Positions 38,674 through 47,262 of a stretch of DNA of 64,000 nt are shown here, piece after piece (the first letter of the stretch is position 1; every line of letters starts with the position of its first letter). The notes beneath the pieces were generated by a model. It had not been told where the DNA came from. It ran no database searches and saw nothing but the letters and a program-made list of their open reading frames with translations. Position numbers and translations under genes: made by a program. Source of the stretch: Halobacillus litoralis (GTDB lineage Bacteria; Bacillota; Bacilli; Bacillales; Halobacillaceae); NCBI RefSeq assembly GCF_009856355.1, contig NZ_WMEW01000002.1, forward strand, positions 372,001 through 436,000, in the 5' to 3' direction.

Positions 38674-40266
38674 TTAGAGTCCGAGTTTTATAAAAAAGTA
38701 TCCCCATACCACGACGGATATGAATGTAAATAGTACAGAAACAGTAATTAACTGTTTATACTGTTTTTTGATCTTTTGAAGACCGTTCGGCTGCTTCAAA
38801 AATTCCTTGATAGTTATCGATGCCATACTTGAACGCTTCATCTCTGTGTAATAATTCAGTTCATGGGCATTCGGCTTCGTTACAAGCCCAGCGCCTATGA
38901 GAGATAGTACAGAGACAAGCAGCGCCAGCATCAGTTCGTCCACACCGGTCGGCAGCGTCATAACCCCTGCTCTGATCAGCTCCCCAAAGAGAAGAAACGA
39001 AGCAACCCCGGATAACATGCTGATCATAGCGGCTTTACTGTTCATTTTCTTCCATTCAAAAGATGCTACGATAGTCGGCAGCCAGCCAACCGCAAAAATG
39101 GATCCTGCATAAATAGAAATCCAGTAAATCGCGGATGGGCGAGCAAGGGCAATCGCGCAGATGACGACCGCTACTATGATTTGACCAATTCTTGCTGCAG
39201 TAAGACTTTGTTTTTCATTAAGTTCTTTTTCAAACAGTCTTTCATACAAATCTCTGGATAACGCGAAACCTACCAGGACAAATAATGTAGAAGCTGTGGA
39301 CATGATTGAAGCCATGAGTGCAGCGAGTCCTACACCTGCCACGGCTGGAGGTGTAAACTCCATAAACCCAACAATCATCGCGTTGTCCGTAGGCGTAATA
39401 CCTGGTTGCAATACTTGCATACCACCTGCTGCGATAAAGACGGTCAACTGCATGAAAGGTGCGAAAAAGACACCGATGATAGCTGCTTTTAGAATGACGA
39501 AATCATTTTTAGCCGGAAATACACGCGATACGAGCGCCGGCATACAGGCAAAGAACATAATCCAAACGAGAAACTGAGAAATTGACCAACCAATCGAGCG
39601 ATTCTCCGTACCGCCGATCGTCCAGTAATTAGGCATGGTTTCTGATAAACCTTTCATTTGTTCAAACCCAGCCTGTCCAATAATTATCGGAGCAATCACA
39701 ATGGAGATCGTAAGCATCGTGAAGAACATGAGCGTATCCGTTACGACCACTCCATACATACCGCCAAAGGCTGTAAAGGCAATCAACGCAATTGTAAATA
39801 AGACAATGAGTAATTGGAAATTGATACCCGTTATTTCACTTAGTACCAGTCCTGCTCCAATAAACTGAATAACACCGTACCCAACCAAACCTACAATCAT
39901 TATGATAATAGCAATAATGCTGACCCACTTACTGTTGAATCGCTTATCAAAGAAGTCCGGCATCGTCTTACAACCTAACGCTTTCATTTTTCTTCCCATA
40001 TAGACGACAGCGACCAGAGTTCCGAGCCAAGCACCAAATGATCCGAGTGTCGCAATAACAAGTGGACCTTCTTTATAAGATTGACCCGCTATCCCGAGCA
40101 GCGTTGCAGCACTAAGATACGTGGCTGCAAGCGTACCGACGATGAGAATGGTCGATCCTCTTCCTCCCATGGTATAAAAGTCATCACTATTTTTAACATA
40201 ACGGCTAATGAAAGCTCCTACAACTACATAAAGCAGTAAGACGAGCGCAAATATCGTAATGGCCAT
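38674..40266 (-). CDS. Sodium:solute symporter (SSS family)
   Basis: A 530-residue protein with about thirteen membrane helices, in the PutP/PanF family. The conserved segment IGFWVSR-like core is replaced by TLAATYLSAATLLGIAGQSY (about residues 45-64), and the sodium-site serines lie in LAALMASIMSTASTLFVLVG (about 325). It should import an organic solute with Na+, consistent with a halotolerant host. Downstream hydrolase and peptidase genes suggest an N-substituted amino acid or ureide as substrate, which is an inference. Confidence 0.92.
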   Translation of the reverse strand: MAITIFALVLLLYVVVGAFISRYVKNSDDFYTMGGRGSTILIVGTLAATYLSAATLLGIAGQSYKEGPLVIATLGSFGAWLGTLVAVVYMGRKMKALGCKTMPDFFDKRFNSKWVSIIAIIIMIVGLVGYGVIQFIGAGLVLSEITGINFQLLIVLFTIALIAFTAFGGMYGVVVTDTLMFFTMLTISIVIAPIIIGQAGFEQMKGLSETMPNYWTIGGTENRSIGWSISQFLVWIMFFACMPALVSRVFPAKNDFVILKAAIIGVFFAPFMQLTVFIAAGGMQVLQPGITPTDNAMIVGFMEFTPPAVAGVGLAALMASIMSTASTLFVLVGFALSRDLYERLFEKELNEKQSLTAARIGQIIVAVVICAIALARPSAIYWISIYAGSIFAVGWLPTIVASFEWKKMNSKAAMISMLSGVASFLLFGELIRAGVMTLPTGVDELMLALLVSVLSLIGAGLVTKPNAHELNYYTEMKRSSMASITIKEFLKQPNGLQKIKKQYKQLITVSVLFTFISVVVWGYFFIKLGL

Positions 40267-40281
40267 ATTGATTCCCCTCTA

Positions 40282-40461
40282 TTATAAATTACTGTTGATT
40301 CGTTTTTCTTCCGATTCCGTATACTCTTCCTGATTCTCTTCCTTTTCCATCTCTTTGATAATAGGCAGATATTGCTTTCTGAGAATAGCAATTACAACAA
40401 CGGATGAAATGACGGTTACCAGCGTTGCGTTAATAAATAAAATTAAAATTTCAACATTCAT
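40282..40461 (-). CDS. Small single-helix membrane protein, putative symporter partner
   Basis: A 59-residue product with one hydrophobic helix (about residues 4-27) and a charged Glu-rich tail. It ends 15 bases before the SSS symporter start, and such small subunits often accompany SSS transporters, so a partner role is inferred. Its ribosome site is G-rich: GGGGGAAGACC directly before ATG lies at the end of a run of eleven G residues. Not recognised as a named family. Confidence 0.75.
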   Translation of the reverse strand: MNVEILILFINATLVTVISSVVVIAILRKQYLPIIKEMEKEENQEEYTESEEKRINSNL

Positions 40462-40467
40462 GGTCTT

Positions 40468-40478
40468 CCCCCCCCCCC
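40468..40478 (-). repeat. Homopolymer G11 tract in the ribosome-binding region
   Basis: Eleven consecutive C residues on the plus strand (G on the minus strand) end seven bases before the ATG of the 59-residue gene. The tract supplies the Shine-Dalgarno purines. Slippage would change spacing to upstream signals or ribosome-site strength. Confidence 0.85.
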
Positions 40479-40489
40479 TTTTCCATCTT

Positions 40490-41881
40490 CTATAAAGCCC
40501 GCTTTTGTGAAGAATTCATTTTCTTCTGATACGTTCCACGCAACATCTGAATAAAGAAATAAGCGCCAAGTAAAGTCCACCCAGCTACCATGATCCACTC
40601 ATACGGCCAGATAAGACTTGCTGGCATCCCAGGGAAATATAGAATTATGAACCCTAAACTTAATACGAGAGCTAAGTAGCCAAAGATTGGTGATTTTGCT
40701 GCGCGGAATGGTCGCTCCATCTCGGGTTTCTTTTTCCTTAAAACAATAAAAGACAGGGCTACAAAGAAATAGGCAACGACTATTCCTAAGCCGCCAGCAT
40801 CTACAATCCATACGAGTGCGGACCTACCTAATAGTGGTGCTAGCATAGAAAGAACGCCGATAAATAATATCGAATTTGAAGGTGTATGGTACTTCGGATG
40901 CAGATAACCAAACCAGGCGGGCAGCATTCCGGATTTCGCCATCGCATAGAGGACGCGGCTACCTCCAATAATGAAAGAGTTCCAGCTTGTGATAATCCCG
41001 GCCACACCGCCAAGGATCAGAATTTGGGCAAAAGTATTTGAATTAAAAAGCGCTCCCATCGCATCTGCAGAAGCGAGTTGTGCATTCGTCAGCTGAGCAG
41101 GATTTAATCCTAATCCCACGCCTAAGGCAATCGCAAGATAAAATATGACAGCACTGCTTACAGATACAATTAATAGTGTACCGATTTTCCTGCGAGGGAG
41201 ATTGGCTTCTTCCGCCACCTGTGGAATCACATCGAATCCAACAAACAAGAAGGGGACCATGACTAACACGGTCATGATACCGCTTGCACCTCCAACGAAG
41301 AATGGAGACAGATTCCCTGGGTCTCCAAGGAAGGCAGAGCCAAAAATTAATATGAGTCCTACGGCAATAATCATCAAAGTAAAAACCGTCTGCAGAACTG
41401 CTGCCTGCTTTAAACCGATATAATTAATGAACGTAATTATTAAGGCTCCTACTGAACCAATTAACACCCAATTTAAGTGAACATCCCAGCCAGCTATGGT
41501 CCACAGATAACCAGCCTGATAATTTGGTAGTAAGTAGTCAATAACAGTCGGTAGAGCAACGGCTTCAAATGTTGCTACGGATACATATCCAAGGGTGATT
41601 GCCCAAGAGGCTACAAAAGAGTACTTGGCTCCTAATGCCTTATGTACGTATTCATGCTCTCCACCCACCTTGGGCATTGCTGAAGCTAGTTCTGCATAGT
41701 TTAACCCCACACAGATGACAAGAAAACCGCCAATTACAAAGGCTATAACCGCTCCCAGTGAGCCTGCTTCCGTAATCCAAGTACCAGAGAGTACCACCCA
41801 TCCCCAACCAAGCATGGCTCCGAGGGCCAGAAATAATAAATCAAAGTTTGATAGGACTTTCTTTAATTTTTGTTCTTCCAT
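40490..41881 (-). CDS. APC-family amino acid permease
   Basis: A 463-residue permease with twelve membrane helices. The family core GAMLGWGWVVLSGTW (about residues 17-31) fits the unwound helix 1, and VPFLFVGFDVIPQVAEEA (about 208-225) is the conserved helix 6 region. AGGAGG precedes the ATG. It sits between the GABA catabolic genes and the SSS group on the same strand. A role in GABA or related amine uptake is inferred from the neighbours; substrate residues cannot be read. Confidence 0.88.
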   Translation of the reverse strand: MEEQKLKKVLSNFDLLFLALGAMLGWGWVVLSGTWITEAGSLGAVIAFVIGGFLVICVGLNYAELASAMPKVGGEHEYVHKALGAKYSFVASWAITLGYVSVATFEAVALPTVIDYLLPNYQAGYLWTIAGWDVHLNWVLIGSVGALIITFINYIGLKQAAVLQTVFTLMIIAVGLILIFGSAFLGDPGNLSPFFVGGASGIMTVLVMVPFLFVGFDVIPQVAEEANLPRRKIGTLLIVSVSSAVIFYLAIALGVGLGLNPAQLTNAQLASADAMGALFNSNTFAQILILGGVAGIITSWNSFIIGGSRVLYAMAKSGMLPAWFGYLHPKYHTPSNSILFIGVLSMLAPLLGRSALVWIVDAGGLGIVVAYFFVALSFIVLRKKKPEMERPFRAAKSPIFGYLALVLSLGFIILYFPGMPASLIWPYEWIMVAGWTLLGAYFFIQMLRGTYQKKMNSSQKRAL

Positions 41882-42028
41882 GGAAAAGGTCCTCCTAGGT
41901 TTGTGTTACAAATTTCTCTTTTCTTAATAAAAGAAACTTTCTGATCGTTACATTCAAATCACATATTGTATAACTCACAAATTACAACGATTACGTGGAA
42001 GCTATGTATTGTCTTGTTTGCTAAATAT

Positions 42029-42142
42029 TCAGTAAATTAAAGCGGAAATTATAGATGGTTCATTGCTAATAGCCTCGTAAATCCCTTGTACCTTTGGGAA
42101 GTGGACAAGCACTAGTAGAATCGCACTTGCCGCACCACCCAT
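42029..42142 (-). CDS. Possible 37-residue hydrophobic peptide in the APC-gabD gap
   Basis: The 326-base gap 41882-42207 holds one short frame, MGGAASAILLVLVHF onward, with one membrane helix and an end of ISNEPSIISALIY. A TTG start at 42160 would add six residues. No convincing ribosome site is seen. It could be a tail remnant of a membrane protein gene. The rest of the gap is AT-rich promoter-like DNA for the permease. Confidence 0.3.
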   Translation of the reverse strand: MGGAASAILLVLVHFPKVQGIYEAISNEPSIISALIY

Positions 42143-42207
42143 GAATACTAAAGTTTTCAAACTACTTGGTTTTGAACAAGAAATAACTTTTTCAACAACT
42201 AAAATAA

Positions 42208-43602
42208 CTATTCAATGCCTCCGATAGAAAGATACTTCGTTTCAATGTAAGGTTCGATCCCCTCAGGACCGCCCTCACGTCCAATGCCACTCTCTTTCAT
42301 ACCACCGAACGGTGCATGCGCTGCAGATGGTGCTCCATCGTTCCAGCCGAGGATTCCGAACTTCAGATGCTCCTGGTAGTAAATACCGGTTCGGTAATCA
42401 TTGGTGAAGAAGTAAGCGGCGAGCCCGAACGGTGTATTGTTGGCAATGTTGACCGCTTCTTCATTCTCACGGAAAGTTGTCAGTGGAATTACGGGACCAA
42501 ACGTTTCCTCCTGCATGATGTCCATGCCTTCCCCGACGTTTTCGAGTACAGTAGGATGAACAAAATAATAGCCTTTTTCATCATCTTTATCGTATTGATG
42601 ACCATAAAGAACCTTCGCACCCTTATCCACTGCATCTTCAATCTGCGTATGGATCTTTTCATAACCATCCGCATTAATAACCGGCCCAACATCCGTTTCT
42701 TCATGAAGACCATTTCCGACCTTAAGCTCTTTGATGCGAGCGGTAAGTTTCTCTGAAAACTCATCCGCTATGGATTCATGGACGAGCACTCGATTCGCGC
42801 AGATGCATGTCTGCCCGGCGTTCCGAAATTTCGAAGCAAGCGTCTGCTCGACAGCGAAATCGATATCGGCATCTTTTGCCAAGATAAGCGGCGCATGACC
42901 TCCTAGTTCCATGGATACGTGCTTCATGGTTGCCGCACTGTTTTCCATTAGTAACTTGCCTACTGGCGTAGAACCGGTAAAGGTTATCTTACGTACGAGT
43001 GGACTATCTGTGAAAATCGGCCCAACATCTGCTCCGTATCCATTCACGTATTGAACCACATTTTTTGGAATCCCAACCTCATGAGCTAATTGCACCAATC
43101 TGATCGTCGTAAGCGGCGTTTCTTCGGCGGGTTTAACCACGAACGTGCAGCCCGCGGCTAAGGCAGGTGCAGCTTTTCTCGTCATCATAGCGGCAGGGAA
43201 GTTCCATGGGGTGATGGCAGCCACAAGACCGACAGGCTCTTTAGTTACAACAATGCGTTTGGATTCAGTGTTAGAAGGAATCGTTCGGCCGTAGATTCGT
43301 TTCGCTTCTTCCGCATACCAATCGATATAACTTGCCGCATAGGCGACTTCTCCACGTGATTCTTTAAGCGGCTTTCCACTTTCAAGCGTCATTACTTCCG
43401 TCAGCTGTTCCGTTTCTTCTTTAATTTTCTCAGACCATTCTTTCAAAAGACGTGAACGCTCATGAGCATTCACCTTTGACCACGATTTGAATGCCTCGTC
43501 TCCCTCTCTTAAGGCCGTTTCAATTTCGGAAGCTGAGGTCACATCTACCTCTTTCAAGATATCCCCGGTTGCCGGGTTTTTTACTTGGATCGTATTCCCC
43601 AT
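42208..43602 (-). CDS. gabD: Succinate-semialdehyde dehydrogenase (NAD(P)+)
   Basis: Oxidises succinate semialdehyde to succinate, second step of GABA catabolism. The 464-residue aldehyde dehydrogenase has the catalytic Glu in [11 protein letters not shown] (about residue 240), the nucleophile Cys in [12 protein letters not shown] (about 276) and the cofactor segment [16 protein letters not shown] precedes the ATG. It is 21 bases after the aminotransferase gene, forming an operon. Length is slightly below the usual 480. Confidence 0.9.
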   Translation of the reverse strand: MGNTIQVKNPATGDILKEVDVTSASEIETALREGDEAFKSWSKVNAHERSRLLKEWSEKIKEETEQLTEVMTLESGKPLKESRGEVAYAASYIDWYAEEAKRIYGRTIPSNTESKRIVVTKEPVGLVAAITPWNFPAAMMTRKAAPALAAGCTFVVKPAEETPLTTIRLVQLAHEVGIPKNVVQYVNGYGADVGPIFTDSPLVRKITFTGSTPVGKLLMENSAATMKHVSMELGGHAPLILAKDADIDFAVEQTLASKFRNAGQTCICANRVLVHESIADEFSEKLTARIKELKVGNGLHEETDVGPVINADGYEKIHTQIEDAVDKGAKVLYGHQYDKDDEKGYYFVHPTVLENVGEGMDIMQEETFGPVIPLTTFRENEEAVNIANNTPFGLAAYFFTNDYRTGIYYQEHLKFGILGWNDGAPSAAHAPFGGMKESGIGREGGPEGIEPYIETKYLSIGGIE

Positions 43603-43623
43603 AAAGCCTCCTCCTCTCTTCGA

Positions 43624-44931
43624 TTAGTCTGCCGCTTCGTCAAAAGCCTGTCCTAAAATCGTCATTCCTTCATTCAATTCCTCATCCGTGATTACAAGCG
43701 GTGTCAGAAAACGAACGACATTTCCTTTTACCCCAGCAGAAAGAAGCAGCAGTCCATTATTGTTGGCATAGGATGTGATTGCACCCGTTTTTGCTTTGTC
43801 CGGCTTCCCTTCCGCATCAACAATTTCTACAGCAACCATCGCGCCAAGTCTGCGGATATCGCCAAGATAATCGTGGCGGGCTTTCAACTCTTCTAATTTA
43901 TCCTCCAGTGTAGCACCAATGTGTTCAGCTTTATCGCTTAGATTTTCCTCTTCCATAACCTCAATGACAGCAAGAGCTGCTTCACAGGCGACCGGATTCC
44001 CGGCATAGGTCCCACCAAGTTCCCCTGGAGAGGAAGCGTCCATGATTTCTGCTTTTCCGACTACCGCACTTAACGGCATACCTGCTGCAAGGGATTTCGA
44101 CAGCGTCATTACATCCGGCTCAATATCGAAATGTTCACTTGCAAATAACCGTCCTGTTCGTGCAAAACCCGTCTGGATTTCATCAGCCACAAAAACAATG
44201 CCGTGCTCGCTACAGAAGTCTCTTACTTCCTGCACAAAGCGTTTTGGAGGAATAATGAAACCGCCTTCACCTTGGACCGGCTCCATTACGACACATGCTA
44301 CCGTTTCCGGTGCGACCGCGGTGACGAAATACTCCTTAAAGCGCATGATACTGTAGTCAATATATTCCTCATCGGTCATCTGTTCGGGTTTATTGGCCAT
44401 ATAAGGATATGGAGCCTGGTAAATCTCCGGCGTATAAGGTCCGAAATTATATTTATAAGGCTTCACCTTGCTGGTCATACCCATCGTTAGATTCGTACGT
44501 CCGTGGAATGCGCGTTCAAAGGAAACAACAGCCTGTCGTTTCGTATATTTCCTGGCTACTTTGACCGCATTTTCTACAGCCTCGGCCCCTGAATTAAATA
44601 GCATAGCCATTTTATCGAATGAACCAGGCGTAATCGTGCACAACTTTTCAGCCAGATTGATGTAGCTGTCATACATAATCACATTAAAGCCTGGATGAAG
44701 GTAGCGGTCCGCCTGATTCTTGACGGCTTCCGTCACTTTTGGATGCGTATGCCCTACATTAAGCGTACCGATGGCTCCAGCAAAGTCAATCCATTCACGG
44801 CCTTCATTATCGAATACTCTTGCTCCTCTAGCATAGTCGGCTATATTGGTATTCCCATTCCCTATTCCTTTTGGTATGTATTTCTTTCTTTTCCTCTGCA
44901 AATCATCTTTATTCAATGTTTTATTGGTCAT
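43624..44931 (-). CDS. gabT: 4-aminobutyrate aminotransferase
   Basis: PLP-dependent class III aminotransferase that converts GABA and 2-oxoglutarate to succinate semialdehyde and glutamate. The 435-residue product shows SFERAFHGRTN, VADEIQTGFARTG with the PLP Asp and LSKSLAAGMPL with the PLP lysine (about residue 275). GGGGAGG precedes the ATG. It is divergent from the MocR regulator and shares an operator region with it. Other omega-aminotransferase substrates cannot be excluded. Confidence 0.9.
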   Translation of the reverse strand: MTNKTLNKDDLQRKRKKYIPKGIGNGNTNIADYARGARVFDNEGREWIDFAGAIGTLNVGHTHPKVTEAVKNQADRYLHPGFNVIMYDSYINLAEKLCTITPGSFDKMAMLFNSGAEAVENAVKVARKYTKRQAVVSFERAFHGRTNLTMGMTSKVKPYKYNFGPYTPEIYQAPYPYMANKPEQMTDEEYIDYSIMRFKEYFVTAVAPETVACVVMEPVQGEGGFIIPPKRFVQEVRDFCSEHGIVFVADEIQTGFARTGRLFASEHFDIEPDVMTLSKSLAAGMPLSAVVGKAEIMDASSPGELGGTYAGNPVACEAALAVIEVMEEENLSDKAEHIGATLEDKLEELKARHDYLGDIRRLGAMVAVEIVDAEGKPDKAKTGAITSYANNNGLLLLSAGVKGNVVRFLTPLVITDEELNEGMTILGQAFDEAAD

Positions 44932-44977
44932 TGCTGATCCCTCCCCTGAATTTTATAGATAATTATGACAATTTTCT

Positions 44978-45024
44978 GGTACAATTAAAAGTACCAGATT
45001 TTAAATAATAATGGGACCAGATAC
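44978..45024. promoter_or_regulatory. MocR/GabR-type operator between gabT and its regulator
   Basis: CTGGTAC-N8-GTACCAG is a perfect inverted repeat at 44978-44999, and ACCAGAT recurs as a direct repeat at 44995-45001 and 45018-45024. Direct repeats with a dyad are typical of MocR sites. The region covers the presumed divergent promoters. Confidence 0.65.
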
Positions 45025-45043
45025 ATAGTAGGAGGAGCTATTT

Positions 45044-46456
45044 GTGTTTTTCCATATTGAAAAAGGAGCCGAACAACCTGCCATTTACAAACAGATTTAT
45101 ACGCACTTAAGAGACCTGATCCTCGACGACCGTCTCAGCAAAAAGAAGCTTCCATCGAAACGGAGACTGGCCCAGGATCTGGAGGTCAGTCTTAATTCCG
45201 TAGCCCACGCCTACGAGCAATTACTAGCGGAAGGTTATATATACAGTGCAGAACGCAAAGGGTATTTTGTAGAAGATATTACAAGTTACATTAAAAGAAA
45301 CAAAGAAGACGTTCCTTTCCCAGAGGGTTTGAGAGAGGACTGTACTAAAGATGGATTTCATCCCAAGGTTACATTTTCTCATATTGCCACCGATGCGGAG
45401 CATTTCCCTTTTAAGAAATGGAGGAAGTACCAGCAGAAAGTCATGGAGCATCATCGAACCCAACTCGCCCTCCTTCCACATCCTCAAGGGCCATATGAAC
45501 TCCGCGAATCAATCGCAACGATGATTGCTCTCACCAGGGGCGTTCGGTGCCGGCCCGAACAAATTGTCATCGGATCCGGAACCCAGCCACTAATTCATAA
45601 ATTAATGTCTTTACAGGCAAAAGATACACAAGTGGCTGTCGAAAATCCTGGGTACCAGCGGTTTTATAATCTACTTAAAAATATGGGTTTCCCGGTAACT
45701 CCAGCGACTTTGGACCGACAGGGTATCTCAATTCAGGACCTTTTGGATAGCGATCCTCAATGGGTTTTTGTAACTCCCTCCCACCAGTTTCCTACTGGGA
45801 CAATCATGCCTATAAATAGAAGAATAGAGCTTCTAAACTGGGCAGCCGAGTCTCCTGGTCGTTACATTGTGGAAGACGACTATGATAGTGAATTTAAATA
45901 TGGAACGGACCATATCCCTTCCCTTCAGAGTCTCGACCAGAACCAGCAAGTCATCTATACCGGGACCTTTTCGAAAACTCTGCTTCCGAGCCTACGGATC
46001 AGCTATATGGTTCTGCCACCCGACTTGTTACAAAGCTACCGGAATGCTTTTGACTATTGGATTGACGGCCCTTCAGGACTCAACTTGTGGACCCTTAAAT
46101 ACTTCATTGATGAAGGGGAATACGGAAGGCACGTTAAGCGGATGAATGCCTATTATAAAGCGAAAAGAGCAGCGCTTATTCGGGAGCTGCGCCAGACGTT
46201 TCAAGACAAGATAACAATTCACAACATTCCTGCCGGCCTTCATTTTTTAGTGGATATTGAAACGTCTCTTTCTTATGTTGAGATTGAGGAACGGGCCAGA
46301 GAAAACAAAATCGTTCTATATACGATTCGCCGCTTTTTCTTACTGGATTATGAGATGACTGAGAAAGGGAAAAAGAAACTAGTTATTGGTTTTGCTAATA
46401 TGGAAGATAACAAAATAAGGGAGTCTGTAAGGCGCTTATCTTCTCTTTTCTTCTAG
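45044..46456 (+). CDS. gabR: MocR-family regulator, GabR-like (wHTH plus aminotransferase-like domain)
   Basis: GabR activates gabTD with PLP and GABA and represses itself. The 470-residue product has an N-terminal GntR-type winged helix (about residues 1-75) with KLPSKRRLAQDLEVSLN. The large fold-type I aminotransferase-like domain (about 110-465) has the PLP lysine in TGTFSKTLLPSLRISYM. The GTG start follows AGGAGG. It is divergent from gabT and is the last backbone gene before the island. PdxR and other MocR roles are alternatives; context favours GabR. Confidence 0.9.
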   Translation: MFFHIEKGAEQPAIYKQIYTHLRDLILDDRLSKKKLPSKRRLAQDLEVSLNSVAHAYEQLLAEGYIYSAERKGYFVEDITSYIKRNKEDVPFPEGLREDCTKDGFHPKVTFSHIATDAEHFPFKKWRKYQQKVMEHHRTQLALLPHPQGPYELRESIATMIALTRGVRCRPEQIVIGSGTQPLIHKLMSLQAKDTQVAVENPGYQRFYNLLKNMGFPVTPATLDRQGISIQDLLDSDPQWVFVTPSHQFPTGTIMPINRRIELLNWAAESPGRYIVEDDYDSEFKYGTDHIPSLQSLDQNQQVIYTGTFSKTLLPSLRISYMVLPPDLLQSYRNAFDYWIDGPSGLNLWTLKYFIDEGEYGRHVKRMNAYYKAKRAALIRELRQTFQDKITIHNIPAGLHFLVDIETSLSYVEIEERARENKIVLYTIRRFFLLDYEMTEKGKKKLVIGFANMEDNKIRESVRRLSSLFF

Positions 46457-46561
46457 CCGTATGAATTCATGAATCTACATCTTATGGATTATAACGTATT
46501 TGTAATAAATCATGAAAAAACTCTAACACAAGGCTTTTTATAGACATAAAAAATTTTCCAT

Positions 46562-46599
46562 AAAAAAACCGAAACCTTTGAAAAGGTTTCGGTTTTTTT
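46562..46599. terminator. Bidirectional terminator next to the tRNA scar
   Basis: CCGAAACCTTT and AAAGGTTTCGG form an 11-bp stem with A7 on the left and T7 on the right. It can end gabR and would also serve a tRNA-Arg transcript coming from the right. Confidence 0.93.
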
Positions 46600-46606
46600 C
46601 ATTTAG

Positions 46607-46650
46607 CGTCCCAGGAGAGATTCGAACTCCCGACCCACAGCTTAGAAGGT
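46607..46650 (-). tRNA. 3' fragment of tRNA-Arg(UCU), island attachment scar
   Basis: Read on the minus strand, the sequence gives the anticodon loop CTTCTAA, anticodon 3' stem GCTGT, variable loop, T-arm GGGAGTTCGAATCTCTCC and acceptor 3' strand TGGGACG. The 5' half (acceptor 5' strand, D-arm and most of the anticodon 5' stem) is absent; what precedes it is island DNA. This is the half-tRNA left on the far side of an integrated element. The intact gene should be beyond the right edge of the window. The fragment cannot make a functional tRNA. Confidence 0.88.
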
Positions 46651-46936
46651 TGTTGGAGTGGGTATGATTGCACAAGATGAACTACTGCAGAACACCATTA
46701 AATCAACGTTCTTTATGATTAAGGTGGATATATCAAAATAAAAATAGGGCAATAATAATGAAATTCTACCCCATTTTCTGCCCCAAGTTGGATAACTTAC
46801 ATCGAGTTTCTTCATTATAATATTGTCTTTTCATGTCATTTATCCTCACACTTTATATATTGTTAGATAAGTAGAAAAGAGTGGAGCAAGGTTCAGACAA
46901 GGGTAGCTGATATATCACAAAATAAGAGGATAACAA
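46642..46936. repeat. Degenerate direct repeat, copy 1
   Basis: It starts inside the tRNA scar and resembles 53611-53876. The first 33 bases (46642-46674 against 53611-53643) differ at one position, with patchy identity after that, including GAGTTTCTTCATTA-type blocks. Its right end decodes in frame to ISQNKRITK, resembling the first codons of the McrA-type gene (MPQQNKWIK) at 53848. Copy 1 therefore carries the promoter region and a 5' stub of a related gene, cut by the IS3 remnant. Confidence 0.8.
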
Positions 46937-46989
46937 AAAGCCCCACCTTTAAATGGAGTGACACAGTTAAATAAGACTTAATAAAACAC

Positions 46990-47220
46990 CTAGGCATCCA
47001 TTACTCTGAATTCTATTGGAGTATGGCAGTTTAGTTTTTTAAAAGGTCGACAATAATTATAATAATACATGTACGTTTCTACTTTTTCGCGTACTGTATG
47101 ATTATCTAACTTCCCTCGATCTAGAGGGTTGAATTCTTCCGATTTTAACCTTTCAGTGTTGACTTTCTACATTCCGAAAGAGCCTCTCCTAGCTATAAAT
47201 CCATAGAACTCACTATTCCA
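46990..47220 (-). pseudogene. IS3-family transposase remnant (OrfB C-terminus)
   Basis: On the minus strand the frame decodes to YYYNYCRPFKKLNCHTPIEF followed by RVMDA and a stop, the YxxYNxxRPxxxLxxxTPxEYR end of IS3-family integrase-fold transposases. Upstream of it a stop interrupts the expected SFFxxMK segment (read as GSFGM then stop), so it is dead. The following AACTGTGTCACTCCATTTAA resembles an IS3 terminal region. It lies between repeat copy 1 and the Mrr-type gene. Confidence 0.75.
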
Positions 47221-47262
47221 CCATCAATTCCCTGTTAATGAATTAAATCTAGTAGACGGATA

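Noticed and set aside
36134..44931. Ectoine degradation cluster (doeABCD)
   Set aside because: An M20-type hydrolase, aldehyde dehydrogenase and class III aminotransferase are present, but no DoeA-like ectoine hydrolase or DoeB-type deacetylase is seen, and the regulator is GabR-like.
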